A DNA stretch of 64,000 nucleotides from Pseudogymnoascus destructans (GCF_001641265.1 NW_020167548.1:62001-126000); one strand, 5' to 3'; shown: positions 42,283-53,032, counted from the first letter of the stretch. The notes: generated from the sequence alone by a model not told the origin. Numbers and translations are program-made.

Positions 42283-44385
42283 ATGCTGGCTCTCTGGTCT
42301 CGCACCGTGCAGGCCAGCAGGTCCTGTCAGTGTGGGCCATGTCTCCAAGCCGGAGCGAGGGTCGCTCGGACGAGCAGGAGCACAGCGGCGGCGCGACGAC
42401 GGTTACGGCCGAGCGATGTTTTCACAGCGAGTTTTTCGGCGATGCTTGCGACGGCGGCGGTGTATGATACGAGGAGAAAGGATGAGCGGTTGTTGCAGTG
42501 GGATCAGGCGATTGAGGAGGTGAGGTCGGGGAAGGACCTGGCGAGTATCTCGACGCCGGGTCGGGTCTCGATAGGGAAGGCGGCGGATGAGGAGTCGAAT
42601 ATTATGGGGAATGAGGTAGAGGAGTATACGCCGGATGCGAATATATGTCGGAAGCTAGAAGAGGGCGCCACGACGGTGCGGAAACTCATGAGTTTTGTGC
42701 CGATGCCGATTCTTGATGCACCCCAGTCGACGCCGAGGCGGAGGGAATCGATGACTCCAGTGTGGGACGAACTGGAGGGTATTCTGTGGGAAAGCGTTCA
42801 AGAGTCGGGGAATTGGAATAATATAAACCAGGCGAATCGGCGGGGGGGTTCTACAAAGGAGAGATCCCCGGTTGCAGTGGAAAGCGATCGCAGGCTACTG
42901 GAAGGGAGTGAATTCGCCGCTTCGACAATGTCGCATTGGGAGCCCCGGACGACATATCAACTGGATCGACTGGCGCGCAACGTCAACGCGCTCGTGCACG
43001 AACTTTGGCAAGCTACATCAATGGGGCAAAAAGGAAGCGCAAAGCGCGGAGTCGGAACAGATGCGGTGATGGACACTGAGGTGGAGCCCAGGTCTGAAAT
43101 CAGGCGGCTGACAGAGCTCATGATGCCGATGTTGGATGGCAGTACGCCAGCGCCGGAGTATCCCAGGGTGGGCACCGTGGGGAGCAATTCGGACACGACA
43201 AGTCTAAACGCAACACTGGATTCTATTACAAAGACACTGGGCTTCAAGGAGCGCAATTATGATTTGATGATTGCGAATATCTGCTACAACCTCCTAACCT
43301 CGACATCGGTGCCAAACGTCGCCACATACGAGCTATTGATCCAGGCCTTCACGAAGCTACGACAACCCGAACTCGCCGAGGTAGTGGTGCACCAGTTCAA
43401 AAACAACGGATTGCGTCCGGACGAGGGAATACTATCCGCGATACTCGTGCATTACGGGATGTCACGCGACCCCGAGAAGTTCTACACAACAGTCCGGCAA
43501 ATGGCCGGGCTAGAAGACGGCCTCGGGTTCGAAAGACACCATATCTTCGACCTAACCAAGCCCACAGTTCAGAAATGGGCGCTGGACACAGACGTCATAC
43601 ACCGCGACGGCTACCTACAGCAAAAAGCGCACCGGAACTCGGATATCTTCGAGTCTCTGATCCGAGGCTGCATGACTTTCCACAACCTGGACGGCGCGCT
43701 GCGTTACCTCAAGACAGCCATCAAAGAGGGGTGTTACGTGCGCACCCAGGTCTTTGCCGATATAGTTTATTACAGCCTCACCTGCCCCGAGCGGACCAGC
43801 GCGCTCCTGCGCATCGTCACCGCGCTATCGTGGCAGTTTGGGAAGAAGGAGAAGCCTGGCGGCGGGCTGGACTATAATTCCGATGTGCGGGGTAAGATCC
43901 ACGATGTGCTTGAAGCTTGTGGTCTGGGCTCCGCGTTGTCGGGGGCGGTAGACGCGGCAGAGGTGATTCTGGATGTCAAGCACCCGCTGGCGAGGTATAT
44001 ATATCCCGAGCAGTTCGCGGCGATGATACGGCACTTCCACGCCGAGGAGGCCAAGGATATGGCGAGCTACCGGGCACGGAAGGTGCCGTTGCCTCATCCG
44101 TCCTGGGTGCGAAGTGATGGGGAGGTGAGCCGGACGCGGATAGAGGAGATACCCAGGGAATTTGGAAGTATGTTGATAGCGGACACGCCTAGCTTTGTGA
44201 AGATTTCGAAGCTGGTGGAGGAGGACGGATGGGGTGAGGCGGATGGAGGGGCGTTTATGACGCCTTCCCGGGTGGAGGTTGATGAATCTAAATCCAACTT
44301 TCGACCTATGGCGGTGACTTCTGGGCCAGTTGGAGCTTTCAGGGAGGAGTATGCCGAGGAGGGGCCGCTGGCGGGGTGTTTTTAG
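42283..44385 (+). CDS. pentatricopeptide-repeat-type mitochondrial protein
   Basis: 700 residues, no intron. I take the ATG at 42283 (MLALWSRTVQASRSCQCGPC), because the Arg/Ser/Ala-rich stretch that follows looks like a mitochondrial presequence and the earlier ATG adds 49 residues of unlike character. SFSAMLATAAVYD and LQWDQAIEEV are features of a fungal mitochondrial PPR family I have seen annotated this way. PPR-like helix pairs: VATYELLIQAFTKLRQPELAEVVVHQF, DEGILSAILVHYGMSRDPEKFY, and SDIFESLIRGCMTFHNLDGALRYL. Such proteins bind specific mitochondrial transcripts. The target RNA cannot be inferred. Codon use is GC-rich like the neighbours. Confidence 0.75.
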   Translation: MLALWSRTVQASRSCQCGPCLQAGARVARTSRSTAAARRRLRPSDVFTASFSAMLATAAVYDTRRKDERLLQWDQAIEEVRSGKDLASISTPGRVSIGKAADEESNIMGNEVEEYTPDANICRKLEEGATTVRKLMSFVPMPILDAPQSTPRRRESMTPVWDELEGILWESVQESGNWNNINQANRRGGSTKERSPVAVESDRRLLEGSEFAASTMSHWEPRTTYQLDRLARNVNALVHELWQATSMGQKGSAKRGVGTDAVMDTEVEPRSEIRRLTELMMPMLDGSTPAPEYPRVGTVGSNSDTTSLNATLDSITKTLGFKERNYDLMIANICYNLLTSTSVPNVATYELLIQAFTKLRQPELAEVVVHQFKNNGLRPDEGILSAILVHYGMSRDPEKFYTTVRQMAGLEDGLGFERHHIFDLTKPTVQKWALDTDVIHRDGYLQQKAHRNSDIFESLIRGCMTFHNLDGALRYLKTAIKEGCYVRTQVFADIVYYSLTCPERTSALLRIVTALSWQFGKKEKPGGGLDYNSDVRGKIHDVLEACGLGSALSGAVDAAEVILDVKHPLARYIYPEQFAAMIRHFHAEEAKDMASYRARKVPLPHPSWVRSDGEVSRTRIEEIPREFGSMLIADTPSFVKISKLVEEDGWGEADGGAFMTPSRVEVDESKSNFRPMAVTSGPVGAFREEYAEEGPLAGCF

Positions 44386-44524
44386 AATAGAATAGACTAG
44401 AGGGAGTCGGGTTAGGATACCCTACGGTGTACATGTACTAGTAGGATAGTTGTACATATTGTACTAAAAGTAATGATAGCCTTGAATAATGAGGAAACTA
44501 AACTACTAAAACTATTCCAATCTA

Positions 44525-44664
44525 GAAGAAGATGAAGAAGATGAAGAAGATGAAGAAGATGAAGAAGATGAAGAAGATGAAGAAGATGAAGAAGATGAAG
44601 AAGATGAAGAAGATGAAGAAGATGAAGAAGATGAAGAAGATGAAGAAGATGAAGAAGATGAAGA
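44525..44664. repeat. 9-bp minisatellite (GAAGAAGAT)n, about 15 copies
   Basis: 140 bp of perfect tandem GAAGAAGAT, about 140 bp past the PPR stop codon. It would read Glu/Asp-rich on the plus strand, but no ORF with a start uses it. Strong purine/pyrimidine strand asymmetry. Confidence 0.95.
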
Positions 44665-44762
44665 GCTATTTTGACACCTACCTTAGCCCCATTACTGTAG
44701 CATGAGCGCCTAACCCCATCTAGCCAAGTTCGAGCAATCCCTCCTACAGCTAACAGCGCTAA

Positions 44763-44794
44763 TGTAATGGTGGGTGCACCAGATGTGAGAATCT
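44763..44794 (-). repeat. 32-bp inverted stub of the 936-bp LTR end
   Basis: TGTAATGGTGGGTGCACC... is the reverse complement of the last 32 bp of the 936-bp LTR (…GGTGCACCCACCATTACA). It abuts the start of a full forward LTR copy at 44795. A longer stub of the same kind is found at 61169-61320. Confidence 0.85.
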
Positions 44795-46210
44795 TGTCAT
44801 ACTGACATTCGTTGCACTCAGTTTGCTATCAAACTCAAGAGCAAACTTAGAAATCTCCTCCTCAAACCTACAAGTCACCATACATATCTTGGCTTATCAC
44901 ACCAACAACAGAAGCAATACTACTCAACGATTGCTGCAAACTCTTCTACTACATCTGTTTATGCTACATACATCACGGCATATCATTTGGACACTCATTG
45001 AACAAGTTATTAAGAAAATCTCCTCCTTAAGGGGGTGGGCCAATACTACCACATGGCATATCTCTACCAACTAGAGGCCTAGGAACATGAACGATAGCTC
45101 TAGAAGCTTCTACAACCCTCTATGATTCATTACACGTCATCGCTCCTTAGTTACCCACAAGATTGGTTAAGTTATGACATAATTTGTCTATAGGTACTCT
45201 GACCTTGGACCTCCTTTTCACTTCCTATAGGCTAGGAACCCAAGAGATGGTTCTATGGGATTCTCTTACGTTCACTACATGATTAGCAAGCTAGTTGTGG
45301 GTCGCACTTGATTTCTAATACATTTACCAAGCCTGGTTAGTCATGGAAAGTCATGGAAAATGAGAGAACTACACTCCTTTGGCATAAATAGGATTGCCCT
45401 TTCCTTAAGAAAGGGCAAGCAGGCAATACAGTAAATCGACTAGCACATACTTCTACGTCTTTTCCAAGCTTCCAAGCATTGATCTTGTTATTCTCTGTTT
45501 TTGAAAAGTCAGTGAGGTGCTAACCTCTGACTTACCCCTGAGTTCTCAGACTCAACATTTGTTGCAACTTGTCTAAACCACTTCACCACATCATACACCT
45601 GATTGCTGCGTTGTGGAATAGTCTAAGCTACAACCCTTTGGCTCTGTTTCCTAAGACAGTGTGTTGTCTTAGTAAATTCATCCCTTCCTTGGGTGGTGTA
45701 ACGCTGACTTCTAAATGATAGAAGACACAGAGGTTCTCTTGCGTAAAGGTTTACTTATCAGAGGAGGCAGGGGATCAGACACAAAGGCTTCAAGTAACAC
45801 GTTACTAGTATATAACAAATACTGTATTGAGTTGAGCACGAAGCTCCTATCTAAGGAAATACTATCTACTTATATAGTGGCGTCGTGCCTAGTGGACTCT
45901 TGGGAACTCACTCGAGTCCTCGGAGTCCTGGACTCTTAGGACTCTTCTCATCATCCTGCGAGTCCATCACGTGCCTAGTGGACTCCTGGGAACTCACTCG
46001 AGTCCTCGGAGTCCTGGACTCTTAGGACTCTTCTCATCATCCTGCGAGTCCGTCACGTGATACTTTCGGAACTACTATTCCCCGCTGCCCCTCCAGGTAC
46101 CAGGGCCGGTCTCATGCGACCTCCCTCCTTCCTGTCCTGTAGTTGGCCAGCCTTCTTGTTCCGTCGTAACAGGTGGCTAGATTCTCATATCTGGTGCACC
46201 CACCATTACA
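44795..46210 (+). mobile_element. 936-bp LTR family, copy 2 (split by a 475-bp solo LTR)
   Basis: Starts TGTCATACTGACATTC, ends CACCATTACA. Removing the nested 475-bp LTR and its 5-bp duplication leaves 936 bp, the same length as copy 4 (62827-63762), with near identity by eye over long stretches. The flanks show no clean target duplication (AATCT on the left, TTTTG on the right). Internal ORFs are spurious. Confidence 0.85.
45697..46171. mobile_element. 475-bp solo LTR nested in the 936-bp LTR, TSD GGTGG
   Basis: Begins TGTAACG and ends CGTAACA. Bounded by GGTGG at 45692-45696 and 46172-46176, so the surrounding LTR is restored when it is removed. It contains an 86-bp tandem duplication (45884-45969 and 45970-46055; the units differ at a few positions and contain GGACTCTTAGGACTC and CACGTG). 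The family (Copia or gypsy) cannot be told without an internal region. Confidence 0.9.
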
Positions 46211-46785
46211 TTTTGCTGCATCTCGAATCGATTCCTTATTAGCCCGTATATCAACGATATTAATCCATTGGTCAACTGCATCGTCATATGAAGAAGGAGG
46301 ATCTTCTTCGCCACTTCGTCCTTCTGGCCGTAATGAGACTTCGCTCCGACGCTCTCGAATAAGACTGGTAATAACTCTTCCAATAGAGTTATGGGTTAAA
46401 CCTAGCAAGTGTTCCGCCTCCTTAGTTATAAGCCGCCAAAAGGATCTATCTGCAATAACCCCATATATATCCCTTTTTTGGACGCAAAGCCGGATAATCG
46501 TTGTCTTTTGGTCTCTCGTAAGCCCCTTCCCCCCCCCCTTTTCGATGTTATAACGCCATCAGCCTGGCTACTCTGAGCTAAAGCGCTTTGAGCTGTAGCT
46601 GCTAGAGAGTCTTCGAGGATAGTGGAATCGCTAGTTTCATTGCTGGTTTGGGGCAATTCAAGCCAAGGTTCGCTGGCGGTATCAGTTGAGAGTTCGTGAG
46701 GTGGTGGTTGGGTAGGCCAGGGCTGCGCCATAGGCACTTGATATTGCAAATAGGGGTTGGTAAAAGCGTTATTCATTATTATATA
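46211..46785 (-). pseudogene. remnant of a transposon-borne helix-turn-helix protein gene
   Basis: The minus-strand frame starts MNNAFTNPYLQYQVPMAQ at 46776, runs through a Gln/Pro/Ser-rich leader, and shifts frame in the run of C at about 46530-46545. It then continues (RLCVQKRDIYGVI, FWRLITKEAEHLLGLTHNSIG, IRERRSEVSLRPEG, DDAVDQWINIVDIRANKES), ending where the 936-bp LTR begins. This is a type of protein I have seen repeated in fungal genomes next to mobile elements. It is truncated and frameshifted, so not functional. Confidence 0.6.
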
Positions 46786-47450
46786 TAACTATACAATTGA
46801 TAATATATCTACAACTTCATTTTCCAACGTTGGATTTTACTTATAATACTAACCTATTTAGGACCAGACTGCCAAGACCTGAGCTGCTACAGTGTAGCAG
46901 CTCGCTGCTACACTGTATCAGCTTTAGACTACATTAGGAAATAGTGGCAACAGGGGGGCGCAAGGATTATGGTTACATCATTTCCTATCTAGGCTAAAGC
47001 TGCTACGCTGCTACACTCAAAACTGAAGTGGCCTAATTGAGTGCGAGAATCAATTGGTGCTGAAAAAAATATCGACTTAGCGGTGTTATCGACTAATCCG
47101 ATATCGTCTTGGCGAGAGTGGACTGTAAAACGCTCTAATTACCCGACTGGGATATTCGCGCATGGATGATGGGAGATGAGACGCGCCATGTGGCAGGGGA
47201 GCATTGTTTTCCGACTTCAAAGATATCTCATCATCATTCTTTTCGTGAGCGCTTCCGTGCATTGAGTATTGAATACAGTCGCTACTCTCCACAACCACAC
47301 ACATACACGACTATCGGACGACAAACAAACAAACTCGCCCCCCACAGCCACAGCCTCGACCTCACCCAGCGAGCTTCGGCCCCTGGAATGCGCATCACCG
47401 CCACCTCACCCTCCTCACCCTCCTCGCCCTAAACCCCCATCACCCACACA
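46786..47450. other. transposon-end-like region with GCTGCTAC motifs, then promoter of the QxW protein
   Basis: 46870-47030 carries several copies of AGCTGCTAC/GTAGCAGC in both orientations, including a near-perfect palindrome (GCTGCTACAGTGTAGCAGC). This looks like the subterminal repeats of a DNA transposon, probably the end of the element whose gene remnant lies at 46211-46785. From about 47160 on the sequence looks like an ordinary promoter/leader. Confidence 0.45.
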
Positions 47451-48479
47451 ATGGCCGACGCCCCCGAAGTCTACCAGGCTCCTCCCCAAGGCTCCCCTCA
47501 CGCCGCGCACACGGGCCCTTACTACGGCGGTCCGCGTCCCGAGTCCGAGGGGTTACAAGTGCACAGCGTGTATGTCGAGAACTGCAATAAGGCGCCTTAC
47601 CCCGATAACCCTGCACTTGGGCCTCAGCAACCGTATCAGCAACCATACCAACAGCAGCCATATCAGCAGCCGCCGCAGCAGCAGGGGCAGTACATCAACT
47701 CCCCCCCACAGATGCAGTATGCGGAGAATCAACCGGGTGGTTTACTCCAGGCTGCGCCGTACGCGACGCAACCTGATGAGAAGGGGGGGAAGAAGCGGAT
47801 CTGTGGACTCTCGGTGGTGGTGTTCTGGTGTCTCATCGTCGCAGCGGTGTTAATTGTCGCGGGCGCCGTGGTGGGTGGTGTGGTGGGGAGTAAGAAGGCA
47901 AAGGATTCGAAGGGGGCTGGTTCGTCGTCGTCGGTTTTGGTGTCGGCGGGTTTGACGGGTACGCCGACTGCGACGACGGGGCTTACTTCAACGGATACAA
48001 CGACGACCGCGATGTTCGATGAGGGGATCTTCTACCGCCTCTCGAACCAATATCTCAAGGCCGGCTACTCCCTCGACATCCATAACGACAACGGCACCCT
48101 CTCTCGCAAGCTTAACATGATGATCAGGGGGGACACGAGCGGACAGTACTGGCAGATCAAGAAAGTCCCCGATGCAGACGAGCGGTACTGGTTCGCGTGC
48201 CAGTACCTCGGGAAGGACATCCGATTGTTTCTGGATCCGTCGGATCGCATCAGCCCGCTGATGGCGACGGCGGATGATACGGCGACGGGGCAGCAGTGGA
48301 ATATTAGGAGCGTGCTGGACGGGACGTGGAGGATTAGTAATGCGTTGGAGAGTGCGGGGGCGCAGCTGAGTACGTATAGTGATACGCATGACTTGTTTAT
48401 GGATATGGAGGATGATCTAGGGACGGAGTGGAGTATTGCAGAGGCGAAGAAGATTTCGGCGGGTGATGGGTTTTTGTAG
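47451..48479 (+). CDS. membrane-anchored protein with QxW (ricin-type beta-trefoil-like) ectodomain
   Basis: 342 residues, no intron. The cytosolic N-terminus (about 1-115) is Pro/Gln/Tyr-rich with tandem QQPYQQ repeats. One membrane segment at about 117-147 (CGLSVVVFWCLIVAAVLIVAGAVVGGVVGS region) is followed by a Ser/Thr-rich stalk (about 155-185). The C-terminal domain (about 190-335) has three QxW-like motifs, SGQYWQI, TGQQWNI and LGTEWSI, spaced as in beta-trefoil lectins. I infer a single-pass, type II-like surface protein that could bind carbohydrate. No named family recognised; the lectin fold is an inference from the motif spacing. Confidence 0.7.
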   Translation: MADAPEVYQAPPQGSPHAAHTGPYYGGPRPESEGLQVHSVYVENCNKAPYPDNPALGPQQPYQQPYQQQPYQQPPQQQGQYINSPPQMQYAENQPGGLLQAAPYATQPDEKGGKKRICGLSVVVFWCLIVAAVLIVAGAVVGGVVGSKKAKDSKGAGSSSSVLVSAGLTGTPTATTGLTSTDTTTTAMFDEGIFYRLSNQYLKAGYSLDIHNDNGTLSRKLNMMIRGDTSGQYWQIKKVPDADERYWFACQYLGKDIRLFLDPSDRISPLMATADDTATGQQWNIRSVLDGTWRISNALESAGAQLSTYSDTHDLFMDMEDDLGTEWSIAEAKKISAGDGFL

Positions 48480-48843
48480 AGGGGGGGGAGGGGGATGTTC
48501 GATTCGAAAAGGGGTTGGTTAGGTGGGGTTTGTGGATATATGCTGGATATACGGAGGGGAAGAGCGTGTTTGTTGGCGGTGATGGGATGCATGGTGTTTT
48601 CTCGTTGTTTTATTATCTATACATCTCATATTTTTCTTGGTCAGAACGGGGACTCGGGGGGGAAAAGGGGGGGGGCAACAAATGTGGACAGGGACCATGA
48701 TTGCGCGTATATAGGGAATGAGATTGAAAAACTGATCTGATGGAGTTGCGTCAGGGTGATGGAATCCATTATCCCATTTCACAGTCGTCGCTGTTGAGAC
48801 CAAAAATAAACAAGGACAAAAAGGACAAAAAGGACAAAAAAGT
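48480..48843. other. intergenic, 3' flank of the QxW protein
   Basis: G-rich runs just after the stop (48481-48500, 48650-48675) and three copies of GGACAAAAA at about 48813-48841. The last A-run acts on the minus strand as the Pol III terminator of tRNA-Pro. Confidence 0.6.
48836..48841 (-). terminator. RNA polymerase III terminator of tRNA-Pro
   Basis: T6 on the minus strand two to three bases after the mature 3' end. Confidence 0.75.
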
Positions 48844-48934
48844 GGGCCTAATCCGGGATCGAACCGGAGACCTCTTACAATTTGAATGCTGAATCGCTCC
48901 CAAAGCAAGAATTCTACCACTGAACTATCAGGCC
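48844..48934 (-). tRNA. tRNA-Pro(TGG) with 19-nt intron
   Basis: On the minus strand: acceptor GGCCTGA pairs with TTAGGCC, with C as discriminator, normal for eukaryotic Pro tRNA. D arm GTTCAGTGGTAGAAT; anticodon stem CTTGC/GTAAG; loop TT-TGG-G then T after the intron; T arm TCCGG-TTCGATC-CCGGA. The intron is 19 nt (about 48880-48898) and sits one base after the anticodon. Exons of 36 and 36 nt add up with the intron to 91. Confidence 0.92.
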
Positions 48935-49375
48935 CTTTTGATGTGAATATGTTATTTAGTTTGGGATATATGGGAGAGTGCAATCAAGATATTCTCCTTA
49001 TTCGCCTCGATCTTGGTGTGTTGGTGTTCCAGCCAGTCACCAGCGCCAGTCGGGACACGGCCTGTTCTGTTCTGCCGTGCCGGCGTTGGCGTTGAGCGGC
49101 GTGGATGAGAGTCAGTTTGTTACTCGACTACTTCTACATTTCCCATTTCCCATTTCCCATTTCTCTCCCGGTCCCCTACGTCCATAGCGCCAACTTGCTG
49201 CATATACCTATACTTGCTCTCATCTTTCTCTATATCCCGCTCCCAAGGACCATATATCTCAATGGACCTGCTGTTGACCTTTCATTGTCTGTCTCATCCT
49301 GTCCTTTGACCGCCACGCCACCCGGCGCTGCAACTCACCGCTCATTAAGTTTGCTGCTACGCCTCATAGCCCATC
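48935..49375. promoter_or_regulatory. PHO81 upstream region and 5' flank of tRNA-Pro
   Basis: Contains CCCATTTCCCATTTCCCATTT (three 7-bp copies at about 49139-49159) and pyrimidine-rich DNA before the PHO81 start. I do not see a clear phosphate-regulator CACGTG box here. Confidence 0.5.
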
Positions 49376-52300
49376 ATGAAGTTTGGTCGCAAGTAAGTGC
49401 ATCCTCCTCTCACTCACACATCCTCTCACTCACACATCCTCTCACTCACACATCCTCTCACTCACACATCCTCCCCGTAACACATCCAGCCGCTGACCGC
49501 CCCCCCTCCAGCCTCCCCCGAAACCAAGTCCCCGAATGGGCATCCAGCTACATCAACTACAAAGGCCTGAAGAAGCTCATCCGAACCGTCGTCGCCGCGG
49601 AACCCGACCACGCCGATCTGGCAGGTCCGCATTCTTGAACCCACAAACTTCCCCCCAGACCCCCATCTCTGACCTTGGCAGAATTCTTCTTCTCCCTCGA
49701 CCGCAACCTCGAGACCGTCGACGAGTTCTACAACCGCAAGTACAGCAAGGCGTCGCGGCGGTTGCGCCTGCTCGAGCACCGCGACCATGACGACCTCGAA
49801 GAGCTGCGCGCGGCGCTGCTGGATCTGCGCGGGCAGCTGCGGAAGCTGCAGTGGTTTGGGGAGGTGAATCGTAGGGGGTTTGTGAAGATTACGAAGAAGT
49901 TGGATAAGAAGGTGGAGAGCTCGTTTATACAGCAGTCGTATATCGCGTCGCGCGTGGATCCGAAGCAGTTTGCGACGAACCAGGCGCTGGCGGAGAGTAT
50001 GAAGTCGATTAATGATTGGCTTTCTGCGCTTAATGATGCGAAGACGCCGGAGAGCAAGTCGATACACTCGGTGCATAAGCCGATGCTCAACCTGCCATCT
50101 GGGTTGCTGGAGACGGTCAAGGGAGCGGTGCGGAACGATGATGCGTCTATACTGAAGGAGACATTGGCGACCGCTGAGTTTGACGCGGGAGACCCTGCCC
50201 TGAATAGCCTCGAACTCACTCTACTTCAACGCTCCATCTCGAGCAAGTCAAAGAAATGCATTGCCTTCCTTTTAGCGGAGGTCAAGGACTTTGACGAGCC
50301 AGATGATATCAACCAGCGCAATTGCCTGCATCGTTTGGTTCTTGCTATTAACAAGACAAACAAAGACCAGGCGGCCCAGCTACTCGAGACGAATCAGTTC
50401 ATCCATCCAGCTGCTCAGCCACTCCTAGGCCCACGCGCAAACAAATGCGCCGAGGCTGAAACCCCGAGTCTTGATGGCGAGACGGTTAATATGTTGTCGT
50501 ACGTGCTGGAGAGGATGAAACCTTCCCAGTATAATGCGATCGCAGCTAAAGACTCTTATGGCCGACTACCGCTCCATTACGCTGCACAACTCGGCATCGT
50601 CGTCGTCTGTGAGGTCCTGATGAAATTTATGCGCGAATGGGGTTTATTTAATGTCGAGAACGGAATCGATGCGCCGGAGTGGCAAGATCATGAAGGCCTG
50701 GCGCCGCTGCATTTGAGCGTTGTCGGTGGGCATTATCTTACATCCAAAGCGCTGTTTGAAGCCGAGGGCGTAACTGGAAAGGCTGCTAGAAGCTCAAAGT
50801 CCAGCGCCGTCTTGAATCTCGCTACAAAGTCGAATTACTACAGGATTGTCCGGCTCTTGGTAGACTCTGGCGTTGATGTAAACTGGCAAGATGCCGCTGG
50901 CGAGACGGCTCTCCACGTCGCCGCCAGATTCGGCCATGTCGAGTGTGCCAAGATCCTCCTTGATGGCACTGTGGAGCAGAAGGCGGATCCTGATATCTGC
51001 GAGAAGTATTTCGAGTGGACGCCTGTGCATATCGCGGCCGTTGACGGACACCTTCCCATCGTCGAATTACTCCTCGAAGCTCATGCGGACGTCAACCGGG
51101 AGGACTCTTCTGGGTGGAATGCGCGTGAGCATGCGGCGCTGAGAGGCCATATTAATATCGCGGAGCTGCTCGCCGAATATATAACGCATGACGCGGAATC
51201 TCTTGACGGTAGCACGGGATCGAGTGGTTCGCCGCCTGGTATCGCGTCTTTGGAGGAGAGGAACCCGTCGACTACTGTCAAGGAATCGAACCCGGTTAGG
51301 GCGTTTGGTCATCGTTATTTGACGGATCAGAGTATGGTTCTCGTCAGTCTCGGGTCGATGGATATGAGGAAGCCGAATGATGCTGTGAATCTCGAGAAGA
51401 TCCCTATCGCGGAAGCCCACTCCACTCAGCTGGACACCGCACTGTCGATTCTCGTCTCTGCCGTCGGTGCTGAAGGCGATCAAACAACAATCGACCTCCC
51501 AGTCCAAGAGAACATCGCCACCGAACCCTTCACCTTCCTAACCAAAGACCCCTCCAAAGTCAAGCTCCTCTTCGACCTCGTCCCCACCTACTCCGGCAAC
51601 CAAAAGCACAAACTCGGCCGCGCCGTCGCCCTCCTCTCCTCCATCCGCTCCACCGTCGGCTCCCAGCGCGCCAACCTCGCCGGCGACCTCTCCGTCCCCC
51701 TCGTCGCCGCCAACACCCTCGAGGTCCTGGGGACCGTAAACTTCAACTTCCTCATCATCACGCCCTTCGCGCACCCCAACATGGAGATCACAGAGACGCA
51801 GACGTACTGGAAGAGTCTGCAGAGCCCGATGGTGATTGGGCACCGCGGGCTGGGGAAGAATCAGACGACGAATAAGTCGCTGCAGTTGGGGGAGAATACG
51901 ATTCAGTCGTTTATCTCGGCGGCGAATCTGGGGGCGAATTATGTGGAGTTCGATGTCCAGCTTACGAAAGACCATGTTCCGGTCATCTATCATGATTTTT
52001 TGGTTTCGGAGACGGGGATTGATGCTCCAGTGCATACATTGACGCTCGAGCAATTCCTCCACGTTAACGACACGCCCACACTCTCGCAACCGCCCTCCCC
52101 GCTGCGGAAAGCCGATACGCCCTCCCAAGCGCTCCCCGTCCTCCCAGCGCTAACACCGCGCCCGCGCTCGCTTTCAGTGGGATACACGCCGACGGACACG
52201 AATACCCTGATGGAGGAGCGGATGAAATATACCCACGACTTCAAGGCGAACGGGTACAAGGCCAATTCACGGGGGCGGTTCATCCAGCAGCCCTTCACCA

Positions 52301-53032
52301 CACTCGAAGAGCTCTTCCGCAAGCTCCCTGAGAAAGTCGGCTTTAATATCGAGCTCAAGTACCCGATGCTACACGAGAGCGAGGAGCACCACATGGACGC
52401 CTACGCCGTCGAACTAAACTCCTTCACCGATGCCGTGCTCTCCCAAGCCTACGAGCTCGGCGGCCAACGGCACCTAATCTTCTCCTCCTTTAACCCCGAC
52501 GTCTGTCTCGTTCTCTCCTTCAAGCAGCCCAACTTCCCGATCCTCTTTCTGTCAGACGCGGGAGCCTCGCCGGTGGGCGATGTGAGGGCGAGTAGTCTGC
52601 AGGAGGCGATCCGGTTTGCGAGTCGCTGGAATCTGTTGGGGATTGTGGCGCAGGCGGCGGCGTTTTGTGCGGCGCCGAGGTTGGTGAGGGTGGTTAAGGA
52701 GCAGGGGTTGGTTTGTGTGAGTTATGGGGCGCAGAATAATGATCCGAAGATGGTGCAGGTTAGTCCCCCCCCTTCCACACTACCAACCTTAACCCCACGT
52801 CTGGATGTAGTTGAGGGGGATATAAGGAGATCAGAGGAGATGAGTCAGATGATATGAGGCTAATACGTGACAACAGCTACAAGTCAAAGAAGGCATCGAT
52901 GCTGTAATCGTCGACAGCGTCCTCGCGATCCGGAAGGGTCTTCAGCAGAGCGAGGAGCTGGCTAAGGAGGCGAGCGAGGGGGTTATTGCTAAGGCTGTGC
53001 AGGCTCTGAATGGGAGTGTTTCGGTGGAATAG
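49376..53032 (+). CDS. PHO81: PHO81/NUC-2-like CDK inhibitor, SPX-ankyrin-GDPD protein (phosphate sensing)
   Basis: Four exons: 49376-49392, 49512-49624, 49682-52758 and 52877-53032, giving 1120 residues. The N-terminus MKFGRNLPRNQVPEWASSYINYKGLKK, created by the first splice, is the SPX domain (to about residue 200), which senses inositol pyrophosphates. Ankyrin repeats follow (about 315-535: YGRLPLHYAAQLG, GETALHVAARFGHVECAKILL, WTPVHIAAVDGHLPIVELLL). A glycerophosphodiesterase-type domain starts at about residue 755 (VIGHRGLGKNQ, ENTIQSFI, YVEFDVQLTKDHVPVIYHDF) and ends in exon 4 (GIDAVIVDSVLAIRKGL). In Neurospora, NUC-2 inhibits the PREG-PGOV cyclin-kinase at low phosphate and so activates NUC-1. 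Intron 1 contains TCACTCACACATCCTC repeats. Confidence 0.95.

Noticed and set aside
49462..50076. 204-codon Arg/Leu-rich frame antisense to PHO81
   Set aside because: Shadow of the SPX-coding exon, with composition typical of antisense frames.
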